From NCBI GenBank assembly GCA_038373885.1, contig JAWZYV010000158.1, forward strand, positions 72,001 to 136,000: 64,000 nucleotides of DNA, given 5' to 3'. Shown here piece after piece: positions 19,560 through 30,404 of this stretch. Positions within the stretch are counted from its first letter, which is position 1. Each line of letters opens with the position of its first letter. Source of the DNA: Cheiracanthium punctorium (taxonomy: Eukaryota; Arthropoda; Arachnida; Araneae; Cheiracanthiidae). The notes beneath the pieces were generated by a model. The model ran no database searches, was not told the DNA's origin, and worked only from the letters and a program-made list of their open reading frames with translations. A program made the translations under genes and the position numbers.

Positions 19560-22500
19560 ACATTCGGGAACATCTTTCCGCGGCTCGTTACGCTGTCTCC
19601 GCTCTGCGATGACGTCACTAATGTGAAAAACGCACGAAAAGGAATGGCCGAATTTAGCTTTTACACACCTCTGAATCCTCCTGGTTTCCTATTTTTATTA
19701 TTTGCCAACGATCATCATTTTTTATTTCCCCTGCACCATTTTGGATTCGTTTTGCGTCCCATCGCAAAAATGCATTTATTTAAAATGGCCCCTTTAGATA
19801 AATACGATTAAATACAATAACCCCATCATAAAAATATGAATGACTGATTGAAAACGGCCCTTCTACAAAGTTAACTTCTAAATCGAACCTTTCTCACAGA
19901 TATAACTCCTTAAAATGTCTTTTACAAATGTTCTATTTTTTTTTCAGATCGAAATACAGTATAGGACCCTTTATCCGGAATTCCGAAAACCGGAAAGTTC
20001 CAAAAACCGGCACTTTCCCCGATTTCAGTTCTTTTTTTTTTTTTTTTTTTTAAAGGCTCACTGATCTAGATACCATTTTTTTCCACTACTTAAAATCTCG
20101 ACTATTCGGCATTCAAGTAACCGGAAAATTTCGTTCCCCCCCCCCCCCCCCCCTTGGGGGGAGGTCTTCTCAAATGACTAATTCCTACTGTGAATCACAG
20201 CTGTCCAAACTTAGAACGGGGAAGAGGATGCACATTTCTAACTGCTAGAGGTTATCAATAATTCCACGAATCGTTGTAGTATAAAAAAAATAAACAGACA
20301 AAATGCTCACAAAACAAATATGAGGGACACAAGTTACAAAAACAAAACATTTTACAGCTGTGCCGGCGAGCACGGAGAAAAATCAGCTCCGTACCAATAG
20401 CCAAAACAGAAAAAGTGCTGATTACATATAGCTAGGGAGTCCTGACCTACTTATTTTGCCCATCTGCATTCCGATGATTCAACTGTGTTATCTCTGAACA
20501 GAAGTTCCAGAGGGAAGGAGAGGGGGACAGAGAAAACATCACCGTTTGTATTAATCATTCTCTTAGTTTAAAGAAATTACCTGTTAGAAATCGATAAGTG
20601 GTTTTATTTTTAATTTACTATTATTTTTCTCCCCAGCGATGCAAAGGTATTATTGCCTTGTAACACTGCAATATAAACGAATATTATTATAAATACAATT
20701 AAAAACTTTGTTAAAAACACACAATTAAAAATAGATCAGTACGCACTGATCTATTTTTAGAGTATTTTTCAACATGCATTGATTATCATTCCAAAACATT
20801 TCCGATTATATCCCACCCCCCTTAACAGCTTTGTCGACAAACATATTTTTTTAATTTTTTTACAAGCTTAACTATCCGGAATTTTCACTTATCCGGCATT
20901 TCCCGTGCTTTCTGGATAGTCGAGCTTTTACTTATTTAAATTGTGTCCTTTTAATTAAATAGTTTTTCCTTTTCCTGTTATGGGTTACGTTGCAGCTGCG
21001 CGTGTTAGGGAGACAGCAGGCAGATTACTTCTCTATTTCGACGTGCCTCAGATTGTCTCGATATTTTTGTGGGGAACATTGAAACAGCTAAAGATTAATG
21101 AAATATTCAAACAAAATAAAGAATAAATGTTTAAATGTTAGCTTTTCTCCTCTCAAAATTGTATATGATCTAATTGTAAGGTCTTGTTTTTTTAAATTTT
21201 GTTTTGTAATAGTGGGCATTTTCTAATTTTTTCTAATGATTTTAATTTTCATCACAATGATGTTATCAAGGAAGCGAGCGAGGTATATTGTTTTTGGCCA
21301 TCACGTAAGCTGTATAATGTCTACCGTCTTTGTAATCCATATGCGGAATGCGGAGGCGAGCGTGCGTAGCGGCGGGAGCGGGGACCATGGTTCTCCCCTG
21401 TAGCGATGGTTCTGCATATCTGACAGAATACTTGGATGCCATGGGTGCCGGCAGCATAGGGCAAGGGGATTTTTTGGATGGATTTTTGTATGCAGTGTTT
21501 TCCCTTGCTTTTTTGCTCTTTCCAACATGGTAACCATACGTTAAAATAGTCTTTGCCCCCCCCCCCCCCCCCCAGGAAATATACTGCCGGCGCCCATGGT
21601 GGATACCGCGATTCGCAGCATTGAAGTTTTATTTTACAGTAAGTTTTGATAAATTTAATTATTTTTATTTTAAAATCTATTATGAATGCTTTACTATTTA
21701 CATAATTATAAGCAGTAATTATCATAAAAGCTACTTGTACTTAAAGACCGGTACTTTTTTAATTCTACTGTGCACAAAGGGTTAATTTTTCGGCAGCGAC
21801 CCGAAAACCGGCAAATTCCATAAACCGGAATGAGGTCGGTCCCGAGGTTGCCGGATAAAAGGTCCCATACTGTATTATTATTGTTGCTTTTTTCATCTTA
21901 TGTTTTCATTTGCACGAGCTGATTACCCTGAAAGTGCCCCTACTGCAATGCTTTGTTTTTTGCTGACTCAAGTGAGAACTCCATCGACAGAACTACGTGC
22001 GTATTTCGCTTAGGAATTGAGGGAAGAGGGAAGAAAATGTAGTTGAAAAATACAAAATTGTTTTAAGTCATCTAAGAATTTAATTTCCTCAAATATCGTA
22101 GTTACGTTTGATAAATACGTAGTTACGAATTATTAACAATTATTATTCGAGAGTTCGTCGACAGTTGTTTAGTTATTCCTCTTCTCTGTTTTAATTGTTT
22201 TGCACACTTGCAAGCTTTTTCGCTTTTTTTTTTTTTTTTTCCCTGAACGATTTACTCTATTTAACCGGCTTTCTTATTGCGCATTATTCATAATTATTAC
22301 AGATATTTACTAACCATAAATAACTACAAATGATATAAAAAGTGTCTTAGCAAAACTACGTTTTGCGATTCTGAAATTAAGTGGGACTTCCAGAAATTGA
22401 TCTGAAAATTGAGCGATTTGAGACATTTTGCGAATGCAGCACTTCAAATGTATTATGTTTTGCTAAAATTAAGCATAGGTGTAGCTGGGGTTATTTTTGC

Positions 22501-22560
22501 CTGGTGCAGTCCTTTCGTTTTCTGTCACATTCTACTAAAGTTCAGAGCAGACTTCAGTGC
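19560..22560 (+). repeat. Dispersed repeat R1, copy 2, interrupted
   Basis: Segments 19,620-19,956 and 21,873-22,500 match the R1 copy at 39,200-41,100, including TTTCAGATCGAAATA just before the insertion and TTATTGTTGC just after. The intervening 19,957-21,872 is a transposon. No coding sequence is supported. Confidence 0.75.
19957..21872. mobile_element. 1.9-kb pogo-type element inside R1
   Basis: Termini CAGTATAGGACCCTTTATCC and CAGTATGGGACCTTTTATCC (right end read in reverse) match at 18 of 20 positions, and TA flanks both sides (19,955-19,956 and 21,873-21,874). No transposase is recognised in the 1,916-bp interior. A second pair of similar but diverged ends (about 20,085 and 20,935, sharing CTCGACTAT) suggests a further nested element. 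A GC-richer block at 21,265-21,535 is unexplained. Confidence 0.8.
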
Positions 22561-24180
22561 TTTCCGTACGCTAGAATGGGTACTCAATGTATTTTTCCAT
22601 ATCTTCAAGACGGATTACGGAGAAAAGTATCCCCATTGTATGTTTGGCGGGTTTTTGTGGTTTCACGGGTTATCCTTTGTTGGTGAATCCCGACTGGTTA
22701 TTAAAAGCCTATTAACTTTTCGACCCTGCACTGTTTCCCCTCTTTTACAAAGCGTGCACGTGCAAATTGGCCTTTAAAAAAGTCCCCTCATATCGTGCAG
22801 CGTACGGCAATCGCACGCGAGTCTGCACTCGCCTTAAGGCGACATACGCTCGTAGAAAACGAAACTGAGAAATCCCATGTTACCCTACGGGAAGCGTATT
22901 TTCTCGTCCCACGTCTACAATTTTTGTTATTTTAAATCAGTTTTTTTTCCTTGCCAAGATATTAATGCGATACAGATTATGCATTTTCTAAAATTTTGAT
23001 ATCAGTTGTATTAATATTTTTAATATTCAATTAAAGTTGGGAAAAACAGGTTTTTTGAGTTTGAACAGCCGTAAAATATTTGCTAATTAAGATAAACGAA
23101 TTTCGTAAACGGGAGATACATTCTCAAAGTGTTTACTGATTTTTCAATAAAAAGGAAAAATTATTTGATGAAAAATAAATTAACGATAAGTAAAACTATC
23201 GAGTCTACATTTCTGTGAAAATTCTCCGCCGTAATAGTGCGCCATCTGGGTCATTGCACGAGCTAGCCGCTGCCCTGTTTGTAGGGGAGAGAATGATAAA
23301 TTACTATCCCGCTGGGAAAGAGGGCTATTCTGAAGGGGGGGGGGGTTGTACGTAGAGTACGTATGAGAAGGGGAAAAGAAATTGGGTTGGGACGGGAAAC
23401 CGAAATTTGTGTTCTCAAAAGTGTTTGAAAAGGAATAATATTTGTCACACGAGAATTTTGCAGAAAGCGTTTTTGTGGAAAAAAAATAAGTTGCTTTGTA
23501 ATAACTTTTACAAATCGGGACTCATTTACTGCTTCTTTACATTTTAAAATACACCTTTCAATCTTTTTTATAGCTGCCAGACAACTTTTTTATGTTGAAC
23601 GTAAATTGCCTTCAAATGAGAGAAAAACTGAAAGGTGGGGTGGAAGAGTTTTCATCAGAGAAATCATATGTAATAAAAATATTTGTAAAGTGTTAATTAA
23701 ATTATTAGACACAGCAGTAGAGATTTCAGCTTTTTTTTTCTTTTGAACAGGATTATTTAAATATTATACACAATACAGCAACATATTTATTTGATTTATA
23801 AGGAAAATGAACCATTGTTTCGTTTTAATTTATTATTATAATTACTTATTTATTTATAGCGTTGTGTGTTAGAGATGAATTCGGGCTCATTTTTTGAAGC
23901 CCGAGCCCTAGGACTTTTAATCCGAGTCTGCCAGAGCCCGAGCAATATTCTTGAAGTCGGAACCCGAGCCCAAAATTTCAGCTAAAGATAAATAAAATTC
24001 AATTACTTCATTGATAGAATACAATAAATTTTGCCGTTTCTGCATTTTAATTACACGCACCTTCTAAGCAGCCGTGCAGCTATGAGCTATTTTTACTTTC
24101 CGAACATGTACCATGTAAGTAAAGTATTGTAATCATGAAAAAATTCGACTTCGAGATTTTGGTGTATTTACACGTTTTGA
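22561..24180. other. Non-coding region
   Basis: No gene is supported. A block at 23,872-23,990 repeats the phrase AGCCCGAGCC in both orientations after a TAGAGATGAATTCGGGCTC start, resembling a hAT-type terminus. Confidence 0.45.
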
Positions 24181-24210
24181 GGTCTTCTGAATTCATTTAT
24201 GCTATTTTTA

Positions 24211-24222
24211 TGTATGTATGTA

Positions 24223-24278
<56 letters not shown>

Positions 24279-24300
24279 TGAGTGAGCAAACAAACAAACA
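24211..24300 (+). repeat. (TATG)n(TG)n(AAAC)n microsatellite
   Basis: A compound simple repeat followed by an AGCTCCTAAACGGG block. A related wording, AGCTCCAAAACGGG, follows a GTCTGTCTG tract at 57,580-57,625. Confidence 0.85.
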
Positions 24301-24671
24301 CGATAGCTCCTAAACGGGGCATTCGATTGAGCTCAAATTGGGTATATATGTTACAAACCACCGTCGCAAGACCGGTATTGATTTTGGTGTGTATAGGACT
24401 TATAGTTCTTCTACAGGGCTACGACAAAGATTTCTTTTACATTATGGCCTATGTGGGGAAATTCTTGAAAATGCGCTAGCGTTTAAACGGCTTCGATTGA
24501 GCTTCAATTTTGTATATAAGTTTGAATTATTCATCGATTAAAATTTATTTAAATGCTTGGTAATGATCTTAATCGTAAGTGTTCGGAAAAACAAGTGGAG
24601 CCACTCCAGATTTTTATTTTTTAATAAGTATGTTTACTTTCCCATGAATGGCTTTTTAAAATTTGTTTCAC

Positions 24672-24800
24672 ATGGCACAGTGGTTATGTCACTGAAAATG
24701 GTAGACGGCCGAAGTGTGAAGGTCCTGGCTTCGGGTCCATCGCGTGGCTGTCGATCTAACGGTCTGGAGTTTTGGTAGGTTTTCTCCAGATGTAACGTCA
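24672..24800 (+). repeat. SINE family B copy
   Basis: Starts with an A-box-like TGGCACAGTGGTTATG, carries a B-box-like GGCTTCGGGTCC about 55 bases on, then GATCTAACGGTCTGGAGTTT. The reverse complement of a related copy lies at 51,845-51,965. It appears tRNA-derived. Confidence 0.6.
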
Positions 24801-24883
24801 AGTCCCCCCCCCCCCCATGAGGAATATTTTGTCATACAAAATGTATATTCTTCACTCCCTTATCACACACGCGTATACATATA

Positions 24884-26292
24884 CACTGCTGGCCATCGTA
24901 AATGCAACACCCTGAAGGAAGCATGCAAATAATATGAAATTTACAACATGCATTAGCTGAGGTGAGATATGCAAATGATTAGAATTTCAGCGCAGATGCA
25001 CATCAAGCGCGCCTGTGGCGCCACCTCAAAGCGCTATTTAAGGCTTGGAGATTTCGACGGTTTCAAGTACAGCAATTGTGTTTTTCTTGCTTTTTTTTCA
25101 AAAAAACGATAAATTATGCCTCGTAGGAAACAACGATCATCTTTTGATCAAGTATCCGAGTTTGACAGAGGAAGGATAGTGGCATACCGAGATTGTGGGT
25201 TATCTTTCAGGGAAATCGGTCGTCGTATTGGACGAAACCAAACAACTGTGATGCGGATATGTGATCGTTGGGTGCAGGAGGGTACGACGGACAGACGTGA
25301 TCGACCGCATCGACCTCAGTGCACCACGTCACGTGATGACAGGCAGATTGTACGCATGGCAGTGACGGACCGCTCAGTCACATCACGAACCATATCACAG
25401 CAGATTCAGTCTGTAACGCATCATCCAGTGTCTGCGCGTACCATTCGACGTCGTTTACAGCAGAATGGTCTGTCCGCAAGACGTCCGTTGCTTTGTCTAC
25501 CTCTGACGCGGAACCACAGACGTCTCCGCCGCCAATGGTGCGATGAAAGAAGGATGTGGACGACAGAATGGAATGAAATTCTCTTTACTGACGAGTCACG
25601 CTTCTGTATGCAACACCACGACGGTCGGATTCGAGTCTGGAGACACCGTGGAGAGAGGATGCTGAACAGCTGCATTATGCACCGTCACACTGGTCCTGCA
25701 CCGGGTATTATGGTATGGGGCGGTATCGGATATCTCTCTCGCACTCCTCTAGTACGCATTGCCGGTACTTTAACCAGCCAGCGCTACATCTCCGAGGTGT
25801 TGGAGCCAGTTGTCCTTTCTTACCTTCAGGGCTTGCCAACAGCCATATTTCAGCAGGATAATGCACGGCCACACGTGGCACGCATTGTCCAAGGGTTCTT
25901 CGTCAATCACCAGATTGAACTGCTTCCCTGGCCGGCGCGCTCTCCGGATCTTTCGCCGATAGAAAACATGTGGTCCATGGTTGCTCAACGACTGACCCAG
26001 AGTTCATCCCCAGCTGTCACACCAGATCAACTTTGGCAACGTGTGGAAGCTGCTTGGTCTGCTGTACCCCAAGAACACATTCAAAGTCTCTTTGAATCAA
26101 TGCCGAGGCGTGTGGCAGCTGTGATCTCCAACAACGGCGGCTACTCTGGGTACTGATTTTGGCAGGAACCACGCTTCATAGAATGCTGTAAATTTAATCA
26201 TTTGTTACTTGGTCAACATGTTATCTACACAATAAATTTTGTTGTGATATCTCTTGTTTTTCTTGGTGTTGCAATTTGGGTGGCCAGCAGTG
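24884..26292 (+). mobile_element. Tc1-type transposon, apparently complete
   Basis: A 1,409-bp element with about 28-bp inverted ends, both starting CACTGCTGGCCA and ending TGCAACACC (a few internal mismatches), flanked by TA at 24,882-24,883 and 26,293-26,294. It encodes one uninterrupted transposase on the same strand. The host MITE exists without the insertion at 5.1-5.3 kb. Confidence 0.95.
25116..26156 (+). CDS. Tc1 transposase, DD34E
   Basis: A 346-residue cut-and-paste transposase of the Tc1/mariner superfamily, the normal length for the group. The N-terminal half holds two helix-turn-helix units for binding the inverted ends (SFREIGRRIGRNQTTVMRIC near residues 30-49, and ISQQIQ...ARTIRRRL near 93-113), followed by an Arg-rich segment. 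The catalytic domain shows the first Asp in FTDESRF, the second in QQDNARPH and the Glu in SPDLSPIENMW, with 34 residues between the last two. It starts with a true ATG and ends with TGA, with no stop or frameshift. All catalytic residues are present, so it could be active. It lies about 230 bases inside the left inverted end and 136 bases from the right, as usual. Its base composition is clearly more GC-rich than the flanks, fitting a recent arrival. Confidence 0.96.
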   Translation: MPRRKQRSSFDQVSEFDRGRIVAYRDCGLSFREIGRRIGRNQTTVMRICDRWVQEGTTDRRDRPHRPQCTTSRDDRQIVRMAVTDRSVTSRTISQQIQSVTHHPVSARTIRRRLQQNGLSARRPLLCLPLTRNHRRLRRQWCDERRMWTTEWNEILFTDESRFCMQHHDGRIRVWRHRGERMLNSCIMHRHTGPAPGIMVWGGIGYLSRTPLVRIAGTLTSQRYISEVLEPVVLSYLQGLPTAIFQQDNARPHVARIVQGFFVNHQIELLPWPARSPDLSPIENMWSMVAQRLTQSSSPAVTPDQLWQRVEAAWSAVPQEHIQSLFESMPRRVAAVISNNGGYSGY

Positions 26293-26345
26293 TATATGAG
26301 CTGCTGTACTCGACCTCCCCCCATGAAAAATTTTGGCTACGCCAC

Positions 26346-26667
26346 TGTATCCTGCATAATATCATTACTATTAAACTATTGTATTTTATTTTGCATCTTG
26401 ATTAAGTAATCATTTTCATGCTGTAGTAACATCCTTCTCTGAATGGTGTGATATGAAAGTTGCTTTGTAAGACACTGGGATCCAAGTTCTGCAAATTGTT
26501 TCCTGTTCATGACGTCAAAATGATGCCAATATCACGTACGATCAATGGTGCAGAGAGAGAGAGGGGGGGGGGGGGGGAGCAGAGAAAAATCCCCAGGGCC
26601 TCACCTCGTAAAGGAGCCCGCTTTTGTTGATTATATATAATACTAAATTGCATGATGACAATTCTGT

Positions 26668-26698
<31 letters not shown>

Positions 26699-27389
26699 AA
26701 ATACAGATTAAGTCTCCGGAAGTTTCAAATTAATTTTTGAATGAAATTGCAAAAAAATGCAGCTAGCACAATCCACAAACTTGACAACGACAGCTGGCTG
26801 CGTTCGCGCACAGCCAGCTGCGTCAAAAAAAGGGTCTCTAGATCTGTGGCACGCGATGAACGTTTCGATCGTCCGCCATCTTGCTGGTAGTTAAGTCGAG
26901 CGATGGCAACGGCTGCCCTTTTTTCAGCATTGGGCAATCTATCCGGCTGTTCTCGCGTTCTTCCATTTTTCGGCAGATGTCAGTGGTGTTAAAAATAATC
27001 GTGACAATTTTTTTTTACGGTAAATGACGTGCTAAAAAGTAAAGGATTCTCGTGGAGCTATGTCACCCGCAACTATTTTTATAGAAATCAAAGCTATTCT
27101 TCGTGACTGGCAACAGTCAAAACGTCAACAGTTTGGTGGTCTCAGAGCGAAACCACTGCGCGTTAAAGGGTTAAATGAAGAACGGCTGAAAAATATAAAA
27201 TATTTAATTTTTGACAAATTTTTCAATCTCAAGCTGTATAATAAAGCGGTTCAGGCTTTTCTCTTTTAAAATGAGAAATATTCTTATCAGACTGTACACT
27301 TTTTGAGGGGGGGGGGGCGGCAATCTATAAAGCAGGTGTATTTGAATGGCCTACTGCAATACCAGCTACTGAGCCGCAATCTGATTCAG
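26346..27389. other. Non-coding region
   Basis: No gene is supported. G run at 26,566-26,577, poly-A at 26,670-26,694, and a short near-palindrome around CAGCTGGCTGCG...CGCACAGCCAGCTG (26,790-26,822). Another G run lies at 27,307-27,317. Confidence 0.45.
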
Positions 27390-27625
27390 TGCGGCCCAAC
27401 CAGTGGCTGAGCGCATAGCACTCTGAACTGGGAGACGGAATGTGCCTGGTTCAAAACCAGGTCGCATCCGCCAACCTAACCGTTAGGAATTTTCCGTGGT
27501 TTCCTCCAAAACTTAGCGTAAATAGGGGTTAGAATCCCTTAGAAAGACCCCCAAGGGGAGCACCCACACCCATCGGCATAGATCCTACTTGTAGATAATT
27601 GGCCGTAATCCCCCAACCCAACACA
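27390..27625 (+). repeat. SINE family A copy
   Basis: A plus-strand copy with A-box-like TGGCTGAGCGCA, B-box-like GGTTCAAAACC, then CGCATCCGCCAACCTAACCG and TCCCTTAGAAAGACC. The family matches 17,586-17,820 in reverse and contains the site where the 2.6-kb element landed in the 9.9-kb copy. Confidence 0.8.
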
Positions 27626-27725
27626 ACTAATTGATTCCGGATAGGAAAAAGGCATAGGGACCCTCTGCACCTGTATTTTTTGAGATAAAAATATAGTGAG
27701 CAAATTAAAACAATGCAAAAAAATC

Positions 27726-27927
27726 TAGGAATTTTTCTTGGAAATAATGGACAGTTGAGGGCCTTAAAATTCCAAGGAATGTTGCATGAAAATACCAGGA
27801 ACTTTATTGAACAGCTCAGGAAAGATCCACTGAATTGCATATTGTTCAGTAAAGTTCTTGGTATTTTCGTGCAACTTTCCTTGGAATTTAGGGCACCTCA
27901 GCTGCCTATAATTTTCAAGGAACACTA
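27726..27927. repeat. Imperfect hairpin repeat
   Basis: Arms of about 85-90 bp (27,726-27,814 and 27,843-27,927) are reverse complements with roughly 80% identity by eye, sharing blocks such as AATTCCAAGGAA and GAAAATACCA. The separating loop is about 28 bp. A small foldback MITE is likely. Confidence 0.75.
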
Positions 27928-28504
27928 CTGGAATTTTTTTTAATTTTTTTTTTTTTTTTTTTACAATTCTATTCATTTTTAAGTGAACTGCCTTTTTTTT
28001 AAGGTCGTGAGACCACTATTCGGTTAAGTGACGGGTTGAACGAAACAGTAAAGTTTTCAAAGGGAAATGTATACTTTCTGTATAGTATTTGTAAGTCTAA
28101 CTTATCCTTATTTCCAAGGAACGTTTCTGAATATTTTTACAGTGAAATACGGACTTAAAGCATCAATTATTTGTAAACCAAAAGTATTTGTATTAAAGTA
28201 TTAGTTTAGATTATGGTCCAATGCTGTGAAGAGGAAAGGGAGTCACCAAAGGAAAGATTGTTCAAAAGCGCTTTCTACTCTAGAAGCAATCCTGAAACTA
28301 TGAACAAAGTTTATGTCTCTTGAACAGATATTTACATACAGTTTTTTACTTTCTGAAAACTGAATTTGGAGGCCCCTTAGAAATATGAGGCCCGAGGCGC
28401 GCGCCTCATGCGCCTATTGGGAAATCCGCCACTGACCATACTCTTTACAAAAATTGATATTCCATTGAACGAATTGCTTCGATTTAATGAACAAATTTGC
28501 GGGT

Positions 28505-28545
28505 CCCAATCAATTCGTTAAATCGAGGTCCGACTGTATTTTAGG
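28505..28545. other. pogo/Tigger-type terminus
   Basis: Reads AAATCGAGGTCCGACTGTA, the reverse of a typical Tigger end CAGTCGGACCTCGATTT, with TA outside. The partner end was not found, although TCGATTTAATGAAC upstream at 28,477 may belong to it. Confidence 0.55.
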
Positions 28546-28554
28546 TAAAGGGTC

Positions 28555-28735
28555 CTACCGGTGCGTAGCATTAGCGCTTTGAACTGGGAGACGGAAGGTG
28601 CCTGGTTCGAAACCAGGTCGCGTGCGTCGGCCTAACCGTTCGGAGTTCTCAGAGATTTTTTCCGAAACTTCGAGTGAATGCGGGTTAGGATCCCTTAGAA
28701 AGTCTAGGCCTAGATCCCTCGAGCCTTTTTTTTTC
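28555..28735 (+). repeat. SINE family A copy, truncated
   Basis: Carries the B box GGTTCGAAACC and the body CCTAACCGTTCGGAGTT and ATCCCTTAGAAAGTC. The head is incomplete and the tail is replaced by a T run. Confidence 0.7.
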
Positions 28736-29639
28736 AATTCTTGAAAAAAGAAATCTGTCATTTGCAAGATATTTGAGTTATCTGTATTTTTTTTTTCAGG
28801 TGAACCTTTTATAAAATGAATAAACTACATCCCATTTAAATATGTCAAATACAATGTCCTATACAAGATTTCAATATTCTGCAAAAAAAGGCAAACAAAC
28901 TTTGCTCTTTAATAATATGAAAGTAATGCATTCTCAAAAAAATTTTTATGTTAAGAATTTAATTTTTCGCACTGGCATGATTTTTACATTTTAACAATAA
29001 ATGTTTAATTAAGAGTACCCTAAACGAAAATTGAGCACTTCAATTACTAGAATTTCTCAATAACTAGCTCTAACTACGCATACAATATTTTATGATATTT
29101 TTAAATTATAAAGCATAATGGAAAAAGTAAAACTTTTTTTATTTTGCTCATTTTATTAAAATAAATAATTGTTTAATCTAAACATTATTTACCGTGATAA
29201 AAAAAAGACACCATAAATAAATATATATGTACATACATTATTTCTTTTTTCAAATTAAAAATCAAATTTTAAGCTTTTACACTCTGTATAAAGTTTATTG
29301 TGACGAACACAAATTTATCAAAAATAAAATAACCATCTTTCTTTCAGAATTCGTAAACAGACAAGCAGCTAAAAAGAACTGTTTTTGGAGAAGATAGCGG
29401 AGAAAGAATTTCCCTCTTCTCTCTCCCCCCGCAGTCATAAAGTCATAAAAGTGTCAAAACTTCCCCCCTCTAGAAACCCCTTTTATCCTTACGCCCACTC
29501 TGCAGGGGGCCGCTTCGCTCACCAGAGGTCGCTCGTTTCCCATCTGAGCAGGGATTTTTCGCGAATGTCGCCTTCAGTGTCAGTATTCTCCGGTTGCTTA
29601 TCTTTGTTTTTATCTTGATGCCTTCGCGGACCGCCAACC
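28736..29639. other. AT-rich non-coding region
   Basis: No gene or clear repeat boundary. The GC-richer stretch 29,400-29,640 ends in a C run and borders repeat R2. Confidence 0.45.
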
Positions 29640-30370
29640 CCCCCCCCTCCCCTCTTATTACGCCACTCTTTTGCTTATAAAAAAAGTGGAGTAATTTCAG
29701 AATTAGGTAATTCAGACTATTGATAAGATTTGGTATTCTAAATTTACAAATCATATACATCTTCTGAAATTTTGAAAAAATTCAACATTTTACTAAATGA
29801 AGAAAAAAATTAAAGCAAAGGTAAAGTAATTCTGGAAAAGTAAGTCTTCAGAAAACAATGGTCATAGTCTAACAGTTAGGTTATTCTTAGAATAAACTAT
29901 TATCAATTTAAGCTTATTTTGCTCTCAAAAACTAAAAAAAAAAAAAAAAAACAATTTTTTTAATAAATAATTTCGGAAGTTTTTTTCCTAGTGAAATTGT
30001 TTAAATACTTTCTGAAAAAAAATGTTATTTATTGTAATCAGCCAGTTGCAAAACTTGCTGCTTAAAATAAAATTTTTAATTCATACGATTTTAATATACT
30101 TTTTTACATTACGAAATTGAAGTTTATGAAAGAAGATTTATTGCTTTTAAGGGAACAGTTTACACGAAAGGTCAAAGAATCAATTTTCTTTCTGCTTGCT
30201 AAATTTAAAAAAATTTGACACCTTATTTTTAATCATATGCCAATAATATCATGAGATACTGCAACTTTTTTTCATACACTCAGCGCAATTTCATTGGCAA
30301 ACAAACTCTTTAGATGGCTTTTTCTCCATGTTCATATTTTCTTTAATTACATGTTTTAAGCATGCTAAGG

Positions 30371-30404
<34 letters not shown>

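Larger units (their letters stand above)
24801..26345 (-). mobile_element. G-tract hAT MITE carrying a Tc1 insertion
   Basis: Outer parts 24,808-24,883 and 26,293-26,345 are, in reverse, the same sequence as the MITE at 5,133-5,309: a C run, then CATGAGGA, then ATACAAAATGTATATT, then CTCCCTTATCACACAC on the left, and CCCCCCATGAAAAATTTT and GGCTACGCCACTG on the right. The Tc1 element sits between them at a TA. Confidence 0.8.

Noticed and set aside
21266..21725. Overlapping open frames in a GC-richer block
   Set aside because: Open on both strands with no recognisable motif, inside a non-autonomous pogo-type element; composition explains them.
24211..24300. CRISPR-like or telomere-like array
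   Set aside because: It is a plain dinucleotide/tetranucleotide microsatellite without spacers.
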